Assembly: GCA_937910305.1 (NCBI GenBank)
Contig: CALEPS010000117.1
Location: 1 to 5,487, forward strand
DNA from: an uncultured Bacteroidales bacterium
Lineage (GTDB): Bacteria; Bacteroidota; Bacteroidia; Bacteroidales; Paludibacteraceae
DNA length: 5,487 nucleotides
Direction: 5' to 3'
Shown here: positions 1-5,487 of the stretch, piece after piece
Numbering within the stretch: the first letter of the stretch is position 1
Layout: every line of letters starts with the position of its first letter
The notes under the pieces: model-generated
Databases searched by the model: none
What the model was told of the DNA's origin: nothing
Seen by the model: the letters and a program-made list of their open reading frames with translations, nothing else
Translations under genes and position numbers: made by a program

Positions 1-468
1 GTAAGGACCGTAGCAATCAAACTGGGGCATAAACAGGCTATCCGAGGAGGCGATATAATAATCGCGGCAGGAGCCCGTAGCTCCATTATAGTTATAGCCC
101 GTTTTGGTCAGCAGGTCTTGAAAATTCTGGCGGCTCTGTTCAAAATCCAGATCAGCAAAACCGACCAAAAGCACCAGACTTTTCGGCGAGCCGAACGGAG
201 AGAATGCAGCATTCCCTGCTGCTTGCTCTATCCGGCGGGCACGACGGCGTTGAGCGCCTTGCTCCATCGCTTCTATATCACGGCGTCCTTCCAGTAACTC
301 GCCATCCAAAGACTCGATAAAGGAGTGGAACTCATCTCCGTAAACGCGCGCCATTACCTTGGTTCCGTCGGGTTTCGTGTACTCAAACGGCTCCGGGGAT
401 GCCATTACTGCCCATGCACTCGTACTGCATACCAATGCAGCTGCCAAACTAATCAAATATCTTTTCAT
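1..468 (-). CDS. Secreted M6-family metalloprotease-like protein, N-terminal part (3' end outside window)
   Basis: This is an open frame of 156 codons from an ATG at 468 down to the window edge, with no stop. The protein starts with a Sec signal peptide: Lys2-Arg3, a hydrophobic core at about 4-16, and a likely signal peptidase I site after Ala-Trp-Ala (18-20). Cys14 is not in a usable lipobox, because Val precedes it. Residues about 27-59 follow the N-terminal pattern of M6 proteases (a short strand, PDGTKV, then GDEFHSF and a DGE turn). An Arg/Glu-rich linker spans about 61-82. Residues 96-109 (KSLVLLVGFADLDF) match the first core strand of the M6 domain, and 132-155 (GSCRDYY to FDCYGP) match the block that follows it. 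The HExxH zinc site would lie beyond the edge, so catalytic competence cannot be judged. By family, it would hydrolyse peptide bonds outside the cytoplasm. The start is supported by the signal peptide and by a promoter 49 nt upstream; no Shine-Dalgarno is present. Confidence 0.85.
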   Translation of the reverse strand, partial: MKRYLISLAAALVCSTSAWAVMASPEPFEYTKPDGTKVMARVYGDEFHSFIESLDGELLEGRRDIEAMEQGAQRRRARRIEQAAGNAAFSPFGSPKSLVLLVGFADLDFEQSRQNFQDLLTKTGYNYNGATGSCRDYYIASSDSLFMPQFDCYGPY

Positions 469-516
469 AAAACTATAATTTTCTTGCCTATGGCACAATT
501 TTTCCAATATAGCGTG

Positions 517-548
517 CAAAGATACAAAAAAAATCCCACATACGCAAG
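517..548 (-). promoter_or_regulatory. Bacteroidetes-type promoter for the M6 protease gene
   Basis: Read on the minus strand, 524-517 is TATCTTTG, an exact match to the Bacteroidetes -7 consensus TAnnTTTG. The -33 element is a TTG at 547-545, within CTTG at 548-545. The spacer of 20 nt is within the usual range for the primary sigma factor of this phylum. Transcription would start near 509-512, leaving an A/T-rich leader of about 42 nt before the ATG at 468. The spacer contains a run of eight T. The site lies downstream of the terminator hairpin of the upstream operon, so the protease gene probably forms its own transcription unit. No convincing operator was seen next to it. Confidence 0.75.
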
Positions 549-633
549 CAAAAAGATATATTTTTGACTGAATACAAACATTTTGTTCCTTTTCCGGTGT
601 TAAATATGCTATTTAGGGTTTCAATATATAACA

Positions 634-662
634 AATCAGGCCACCTGTGGGGCAGCCTGATT
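634..662 (-). terminator. Probable terminator hairpin of the SusC-SusD-lipoprotein operon
   Basis: The minus-strand transcript can form a 12-bp stem: 662-651 pairs with 645-634 around a 5-nt loop (CCACA). The outer eight pairs (AATCAGGC with GCCTGATT) are perfect, followed by two G-U wobbles and two G-C pairs. On the plus-strand RNA the two wobbles become C-A and A-C mismatches, so the complete stem exists only in the direction of the operon. It begins 20 nt after the stop codon of the lipoprotein gene. The trailing sequence (TTTGTTATATATTG, including the last stem bases) is A/T-rich but has no long T run, so termination may be partial or the hairpin may also protect the 3' end. Confidence 0.7.
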
Positions 663-682
663 ATTGTTTATTAGAAGAAAAC

Positions 683-1768
683 TTATTTTGCTACGTGCAA
701 TCTGGTTTTTGAGAGATTCTTCAACATGCGAACCTGCTCCGGATTGTTGATTTTCATAGGAGCAATTTTATGATTTCCACTAGCCTCCGGCAGTAACTCA
801 TAATACATGTCGCTTCTTGAGGTAAACTCAAATGGTTCTACGAATGCAATAAATTGGCCCTCTTCATTGCTCTCCATCTTAAGACCATACAAACCTTCGT
901 TTATGTTGAACCAAGTGATATTCATCCGATAATATGCAGCACTACTATTGCCTACCAAGATACCATCTTTGATAAAACCAACATAAGGAACTGATCTTTG
1001 TGCATCGAAGTCAAGATAGTCAAGAGTGGTTCCTTTTAACGAATTGTCTCCTTCATATGTGGAATCTGTCAACCATGTACCCCATGCATTAGCGTCAGTC
1101 AGAGCGCCCGGTTCGCAGGCACCTTCAGCGGTAGCTTCAATTGTATCCGTGAAGAGCAGAGTAGGCATGTAGTAATAACCTTTCCAATTTCCCTCCTGAA
1201 TAATAGCAACAGGGGCTTGTACTTCAGCGAAGTAGCCAGCACCACTAAATCCAGAGCCATTAACGAAAAAGATGTCAGAACTCCATACATAGAAAGTGCC
1301 AATGAAGTTTTGGGACTTGTAGTAGCACTGATCTTCTTCATCCCAGTGTTGGTACTCTTCTCCAACTTTCTCGGTTTGATCTCCAAACAAACCGATACCG
1401 CCCCATGCGAAAACTTCTGAAGCGTCAACAACAGTGACAACGCAAGTATCAGATTGATAGCCTTCTGCGCTGGCGATAATGTTAGCAGTACCGCCTGCAA
1501 TACCGGTAACCAAACCGGAAGCATCTACAGTGGCAACAGCTTCGTCGTCAGATTTGTAAGAAATAACTACACCTTCTTTGCTCGGATTGAGAGCAGAGCG
1601 CAATTTACCTTGCTCGTCTACTGCGATTTCAAGTGTTTTCGGGCTGATAACAACTTTTGCATCTGCTGACGGAGTCCCAGAGTCCGGGTTGTTCTTATCG
1701 TCACCCTTACATCCTACGAGTGCAATGCTCGCAATGGCTGCGATAGCCATAAATAAATACTTTTTCAT
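683..1768 (-). CDS. Big_2 domain surface lipoprotein, probable accessory ligand-binding protein of the SusCD locus
   Basis: This is a complete 361-residue protein. It opens with a lipoprotein signal peptide (MKKYLFMAIAA start) and a lipobox ending Leu-Val-Gly-Cys, with Cys20 as the lipidated residue. The residues just after it, KGDDKN, include the acidic pair typical of Bacteroidetes lipoprotein export signals, so display on the cell surface is likely. After a short Pro/Ser/Asp linker, about 38-114 is a bacterial Ig-like domain of the Big_2 type: an ISPKTLEI strand, a YKSDDEAVATVD block, then GLVTGIAGGTANI. Residues about 117-361 match no family I can name; this part is rich in Tyr, Trp, Phe and Gly (for example NWKGYYYMP at 194-202) and ends in a basic tail. 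Third position after SusC and SusD is where surface glycan-binding or other substrate-binding lipoproteins usually sit, so a binding role is inferred. The ATG is 44 nt after the SusD stop, has no Shine-Dalgarno, and lies in A/T-rich sequence. Confidence 0.85.
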   Translation of the reverse strand: MKKYLFMAIAAIASIALVGCKGDDKNNPDSGTPSADAKVVISPKTLEIAVDEQGKLRSALNPSKEGVVISYKSDDEAVATVDASGLVTGIAGGTANIIASAEGYQSDTCVVTVVDASEVFAWGGIGLFGDQTEKVGEEYQHWDEEDQCYYKSQNFIGTFYVWSSDIFFVNGSGFSGAGYFAEVQAPVAIIQEGNWKGYYYMPTLLFTDTIEATAEGACEPGALTDANAWGTWLTDSTYEGDNSLKGTTLDYLDFDAQRSVPYVGFIKDGILVGNSSAAYYRMNITWFNINEGLYGLKMESNEEGQFIAFVEPFEFTSRSDMYYELLPEASGNHKIAPMKINNPEQVRMLKNLSKTRLHVAK

Positions 1769-1812
1769 ACTTTAATAAATTTAGTTAGTAATATGATTTT
1801 CAACTAATACAA

Positions 1813-3396
1813 TTAGTTTTTCTTATGCAATGTTTTGGTGTCCAAGTCGCGGATGAACGGGTTGTAATACAACTCGGAAGTAGGCAACTCGAATGTAAAC
1901 AAGCGAGGATCTGTGCTCGGAGAAATTGTCTTGTTAGACCGCAAATGGTTATCTCCTAAGTTGACTGCTTCTCCAAATCGACGGAAGGTTTGCAGACCAT
2001 AGCCCTCTCCCCATAATTCTACTCGCCAGTTGTATTTGATGGCAGCCAGTAATGAAGATGCATCTGTAAGCCCGGCTTTCCAAGCGTCATACTCGGTTTC
2101 TTGTCCAACAACTACGCGTTGGTCGGTAATTGCGTAGAGATAGTTCTGTGCGCTCGTCAAGTCATTGGTACGAGCGGCAGCCTCTGCTGCAATCAGATAT
2201 GCCAACTCCCAACGCATATAGACGTTGTCGCTCAGCCAATCTTTGTCACCTTGAATAGTCTTGCTGGTAGCGGAGTAGAACTTGCCGTCGGGTGCATATT
2301 TGAAACGATCAGCATTGCTTTTACCGGATTGCGCGTAATTGTTCCACCAGAATTTGCGGATGTCCCACGCAGGGATAGATTCGTACAATATCTGGTCAAT
2401 ACCCTTTACATCGCCTGCTGAGGCGTAACTATACGAGAAGATATCGCATTGGCCAAAGAAGGATGCCAAGGAAGTGGTGTTTTGTACCGTAACATCCTCG
2501 CCCCAGAGCCAGTTCTCATTGGTTACATCGTTAAAACCGGTCGTCAGCACTTCTGCCAGCGGCAGAATATGCGGTGCGCCTTCTGTAATGGCTTTGCCTG
2601 CCCATTCAAGGGCTTTGGCATAACTGGAGGCATCAATACCGCCTTTGTTGAGATAAGAGTATGCCAACAAAATCTTAGCGATGTCCGCATTCATCTCTAT
2701 CTTGGTGTCGCGAGCCCAGAGATAATATGCCTCGTAATACTGGATGGCCGTTGTGAGGTCGTCTTCAATACGCAGATACAAATCGCTAACCGTTGCACGC
2801 GGACCACCGATAATGGTATCCTCTTTGGTATCCGCCTCTGTGTAGATGGGGACTGCCAACGCAGAAGGATCTGCTTCGGTAGATACGAAGTAACGGCTCA
2901 ATCCGGCATATGCCCAACCACGAATAGTTAGCAACTCGGCATAGTAGAAACCATTCTTGTACTCTTCTTCTGTGAGCGTATCGGCATCGAATACCAATTC
3001 GGGAAGACCTTCTTTGTCTAATCGGTTGATTGCTCTGTTGCAGGCGCGGATGAATTCATAGTAGTACATCCAGAATGTGCCACGTCGGCCATAGGTACGC
3101 ATGAGTTCATCGGAAGAAAACCACCCATAGTTCTGGGTTGCTAATGCCATATCGCCGCAAAGCAGGTCGCCATACATGTCAAGCGAACGCTGACCGAAGG
3201 CATCGTGTTCGCCTCCGTACGGATAGAGAAGGGTATATACACCTTTCACGGTACCTTCCAACACATTGTCCATGCGGTTGTATTGGTCCTCGGTAATGGT
3301 GCTACCGCCCGGCTCTTGGTTCAAGTAGCTGTCGGCACAACTGTTGATTACCAACGCTGCAGCAACAAGTGTGAATACATAAAATATCTTTTTCAT
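1813..3396 (-). CDS. RagB/SusD family outer-membrane lipoprotein
   Basis: This complete 527-residue protein is a normal length for SusD proteins. By family, it caps the SusC barrel on the outer face of the outer membrane and captures the substrate for import. The signal peptide ends in a lipobox Ile-Asn-Ser-Cys with Cys20 lipidated, followed by the typical SusD opening YLNQEPGGSTITEDQY (24-39). Family landmarks follow in order: EGTVKGVYTLL (47-57), the helix YYEFIRACNRAINRL (112-126), TIRGWAYAGLSRYF (157-170), VPIY (182-185), and RATVSDLYLRIEDDLTTAI (200-218), which belongs to the TPR-like scaffold. The C-terminal SusD domain shows RWELAYLIAAEAAA (395-408), WRVELWGEGYGLQTFRRFG (457-475) and PTSELYYNP (505-513). 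The start is fixed by the signal peptide and by a strong Shine-Dalgarno. It lies 27 nt downstream of the SusC stop, as expected for co-transcription. The ligand cannot be read from the sequence. Confidence 0.96.
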   Translation of the reverse strand: MKKIFYVFTLVAAALVINSCADSYLNQEPGGSTITEDQYNRMDNVLEGTVKGVYTLLYPYGGEHDAFGQRSLDMYGDLLCGDMALATQNYGWFSSDELMRTYGRRGTFWMYYYEFIRACNRAINRLDKEGLPELVFDADTLTEEEYKNGFYYAELLTIRGWAYAGLSRYFVSTEADPSALAVPIYTEADTKEDTIIGGPRATVSDLYLRIEDDLTTAIQYYEAYYLWARDTKIEMNADIAKILLAYSYLNKGGIDASSYAKALEWAGKAITEGAPHILPLAEVLTTGFNDVTNENWLWGEDVTVQNTTSLASFFGQCDIFSYSYASAGDVKGIDQILYESIPAWDIRKFWWNNYAQSGKSNADRFKYAPDGKFYSATSKTIQGDKDWLSDNVYMRWELAYLIAAEAAARTNDLTSAQNYLYAITDQRVVVGQETEYDAWKAGLTDASSLLAAIKYNWRVELWGEGYGLQTFRRFGEAVNLGDNHLRSNKTISPSTDPRLFTFELPTSELYYNPFIRDLDTKTLHKKN

Positions 3397-3403
3397 AATT
3401 TAA

Positions 3404-3411
3404 TCTCCTTT
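3404..3411 (-). promoter_or_regulatory. Strong Shine-Dalgarno site before the SusD-family gene
   Basis: On the minus strand, 3411-3404 reads AAAGGAGA, containing the anti-SD complement AGGAG at 3409-3405. Eight nt (3404-3397) separate AGGAG from the ATG at 3396, which is near-ideal spacing. It lies wholly in the 27-nt gap after the SusC stop and confirms the SusD start. It is notable because the other two visible starts (1768 and 468) have only A/T-rich leaders, the common situation in Bacteroidetes. Confidence 0.75.
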
Positions 3412-3423
3412 CTAAGTTAGGGT

Positions 3424-5487
3424 TTAGAATGTGAACTTAACACCACCCATGATGGTTGACAACGGGCTGTATGCGTGGGTGTCCGAAGATCCGGTAAAGG
3501 AGGTCATCGGGTTGTAACCGCGGCGTGCAGTTGCAATTGCCAAGTTGTTTGCCGAGATGTAGAGGTTCAGTTTCTGCAATTTGATCTTCTGAATCAACTT
3601 CTTCGGGAAATTGTAACCCAATTGTACGTTGTTCAAACTCAGGAACGAGTTGCTTGTCAGGAAACGGGTAGATCCAGCTGTTGCATAACTATCCATATTT
3701 CCTACACCATTCGAGAAGCGCGGAATATCAGTCGGGTCCAAATTGGAGAACGTGCCATCGGTTTCCTTAACTCCATGTCCCGGATTATTCTCCGTCCATG
3801 CCTTGCGTGCATCAATATGCCAGTTGTGATTACCCACCTGATCATTCGCCATCAAGGCAATATAAGTATTATCATAGCCGTATCCGCCAAGTTGGTACGA
3901 ACAAGTAGCAGAAAGGGTTACGCCATATACCTCAAGGTCAAAACCGATACCGCCGGATATAGTAGGAAGATACGATTTGCCGATATATTGGGAAGTCGCC
4001 ATGGAGTAATCTTCGGTCTGAATCGTCTTTAAATACTGTTCCGGATTCTCTACTCCGGCATCTTTCTGCTCCTCAATCCATTGGTACAACGAAGGTATAT
4101 AGTTGTACTCATTATCGTTAATCTGGGCTCCGAATTCGCCATTACGGGAGTCATAATATGCCTCAAAGATAGAGTTACCATTCTCCGGGTTTACACCGAG
4201 GTATTTAACGGTATAGTGGTCATACAGAGAGTGTCCCACAGACATCGCACCGTTCATGATCATACGGTGATCCACACCATTGGCATCGGTGTAATCCACC
4301 GGCATCTGGGTCATGTAGTTCTTGTAATGCGCACCATTGAGCATGAAGTCCAATTTGACATTACGCATATCTACAGCATGTACCTTGAATCCGAATTCCA
4401 CACCTTGGTTCACCATCTTAGCATCGTTGGTAGGAATAGAGGTGTAACCGAGTGAAGGTGCAACGGCACGCGGGAAGAGCATGTTATCCGTCAGTTTGTA
4501 GAAATAATCCAACTCCATATCCAGATACTTCCCGATTGAGAGTTCCAGACCGAGGTCCACGATATTGGAGCGTTCCCATGTAATGTTCGGGTTACCCTTG
4601 GAAGACTCAATGAACGAAATCTGGTCGTTCAGGTTCTGGATGGAATAGGTGTTGGTATAGCTGTAGAGCGAGTTGATCTGGTTACCCAATACACCCCAAC
4701 TCAGACGCAGTTTACCATCCTTCAACCAATCTTTTGCGTCGCTGTTCTCAATGAAATCTTCGTTCGTGAAAGTCCAAGCAGCACCTACGGAACCGAAGTG
4801 ACCCCAGCGGTGACCTTTGGCATAGCGGGAACTACCATCCGCACGGTAGTTGGCGGTAATGGTATAACGCTCTTTATAACTATACATTCCGGTTGCAAAG
4901 TATGCATCCATTGCATAGCGTGTGCTGTTACCCTCGATCTCATTCATCTTAATCGCATTACTGAGTTCAATGCTGCTTCCGTCTGCCATGTAGGATTTAT
5001 ATCCGTATGCGGCATTGGCAAGATACAAGTAGTTCTCGTGACCCGCCATTACACGAATGGTATGATCTCCAAAGGTGTTGTTGTATTCCAACATCTGTTG
5101 CGCGGAGATGGTGAACATATTCGAATATTGCTGCAGAATACGACCAATACCTCCTGCATCACCATAATACTTGTTGGTCATGTCCGAGTAGCGGTTGTTA
5201 TAGTAGTGCAAGCCGGCATTGAGGGTGAATTTCAAACCTTTGTAGAGTTTGAACTCCAGCGAAGTCTTGGCATCCACTTCATGCTGCTCTTGGGTCTCTT
5301 TATCCAAGCGGAGCGAACCGGCTGGGTTGATACCCATACCGAAGGAACGGCCTAACTCATTACCATAGTCATACATCGGCTGACCGGTACGCGGGTCGAT
5401 AGCGATATTGCCTTCGCTGTCGCGCAAATAAACCGGATAGATGGGCGGGATGGCATTGACATAATAGAAACCATTGTTCATGGCGCC
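3424..5487 (-). CDS. SusC/RagA family TonB-linked outer-membrane transporter, C-terminal part (5' end outside window)
   Basis: The visible part is 687 residues; the frame stays open to the edge at 5487, two codons (Gly-Ala) upstream of the first visible Met, which is internal. Full-length SusC proteins are usually about 1000 residues, so the signal peptide, the carboxypeptidase-like domain, the TonB box and most of the plug are missing here. What remains is most of the beta-barrel. Numbering from the first visible residue, landmarks are NAIPPIYPVYL (about 11-21), the strand-forming KGLKFTLNAGL (83-93), GSSRYAKGHRWGHFGSVGAAW (218-238), KLRLSWGVLGNQ (259-270), an ELDYFYKLTDNML block (about 325-337), and NQGVEFGF. 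The last residues, GGVKFTF, are a typical C-terminal strand ending in aromatic Phe. By family it imports large ligands (glycans or peptides) across the outer membrane using energy from TonB-ExbBD, in complex with the SusD protein encoded 27 nt downstream. No frameshift or internal stop is seen. Confidence 0.96.
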   Translation of the reverse strand, partial: GAMNNGFYYVNAIPPIYPVYLRDSEGNIAIDPRTGQPMYDYGNELGRSFGMGINPAGSLRLDKETQEQHEVDAKTSLEFKLYKGLKFTLNAGLHYYNNRYSDMTNKYYGDAGGIGRILQQYSNMFTISAQQMLEYNNTFGDHTIRVMAGHENYLYLANAAYGYKSYMADGSSIELSNAIKMNEIEGNSTRYAMDAYFATGMYSYKERYTITANYRADGSSRYAKGHRWGHFGSVGAAWTFTNEDFIENSDAKDWLKDGKLRLSWGVLGNQINSLYSYTNTYSIQNLNDQISFIESSKGNPNITWERSNIVDLGLELSIGKYLDMELDYFYKLTDNMLFPRAVAPSLGYTSIPTNDAKMVNQGVEFGFKVHAVDMRNVKLDFMLNGAHYKNYMTQMPVDYTDANGVDHRMIMNGAMSVGHSLYDHYTVKYLGVNPENGNSIFEAYYDSRNGEFGAQINDNEYNYIPSLYQWIEEQKDAGVENPEQYLKTIQTEDYSMATSQYIGKSYLPTISGGIGFDLEVYGVTLSATCSYQLGGYGYDNTYIALMANDQVGNHNWHIDARKAWTENNPGHGVKETDGTFSNLDPTDIPRFSNGVGNMDSYATAGSTRFLTSNSFLSLNNVQLGYNFPKKLIQKIKLQKLNLYISANNLAIATARRGYNPMTSFTGSSDTHAYSPLSTIMGGVKFTF

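Noticed and set aside
551..558. Second possible -7 box for the protease gene (TATCTTTT on the minus strand).
   Set aside because: The last base departs from TAnnTTTG, and the nearest TTTG upstream is only about 16 nt away. The exact match at 517-524 is far better.
325..567. Plus-strand open frame of 80 codons overlapping the M6 gene start and its promoter.
   Set aside because: It runs antisense through the signal peptide region and the promoter, has no recognisable domain, and its composition is that of a shadow frame.
574..586. Small inverted repeat ACAAA-CAT-TTTGT upstream of the protease promoter, as a possible operator.
   Set aside because: Five base pairs in very A/T-rich DNA are expected by chance, and no second copy was seen.
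1099..1524. Minus-strand open frame of 141 codons inside the Big_2 lipoprotein gene.
   Set aside because: It lies in another frame of a gene with a clear signal peptide and Big_2 domain. It is a Leu/Ser-rich shadow without its own start signals.
1781..1807. Inverted repeat TTAGTT / AACTAA with a 15-nt loop in the gap between the SusD and lipoprotein genes.
   Set aside because: A six-pair A/T-rich stem with a long loop is too weak to call a terminator or processing site.
4798..5355. Plus-strand open frame of 185 codons antisense to the SusC gene, and similar ones at 3475-4032 and 2449-2931.
   Set aside because: They are antisense to strongly conserved SusC and SusD coding sequence, and their Ile/Val/Cys/Arg-rich translations match nothing.
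5479..5481. ATG at 5481 as the start of the SusC-like gene.
   Set aside because: The frame continues upstream to the edge (Gly-Ala before the Met), and the protein there is already mid-barrel SusC sequence with no signal peptide or plug, so this is an internal Met.

Overview
The window looks like Bacteroidota DNA, most likely from a member of Bacteroidales. The evidence is a SusC/SusD outer-membrane pair, SPII lipoproteins with an acidic stretch just after the lipidated cysteine, a Bacteroidetes-type promoter (TTG, 20-nt spacer, TATCTTTG), and mostly A/T-rich start regions without Shine-Dalgarno sequences. I cannot name a genus from the sequence alone.

Every supported gene is on the minus strand, so transcription runs from high to low coordinates. 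From upstream to downstream: the C-terminal two thirds of a SusC/RagA-type TonB-dependent transporter (3424-5487, cut by the window edge); a complete SusD/RagB-type lipoprotein (1813-3396); a complete surface-type lipoprotein with a Big_2 Ig-like domain and an unassigned C-terminal region (683-1768); a hairpin that reads as the operon terminator (634-662); a promoter (517-548); and the N-terminal 156 codons of a secreted M6-family metalloprotease-like protein (1-468, cut by the window edge). The gaps within the three-gene unit are 27 and 44 nt, consistent with one transcript. The protease gene appears to be a separate unit with its own promoter. The 214-nt gap between the units holds the terminator and that promoter; I see nothing else convincing in it.

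The SusC barrel and SusD lid should form an outer-membrane importer, and the Big_2 lipoprotein is probably an accessory surface ligand-binding protein. No glycoside hydrolase, lyase, sulfatase or regulator is visible, so the cargo cannot be assigned. The adjacent M6 protease makes peptide uptake (as for RagAB) a reasonable but unproven alternative to glycan uptake. I found no CRISPR array, RNA gene, insertion sequence or clear sign of a new system. The most open question is the roughly 245-residue C-terminal region of the accessory lipoprotein.
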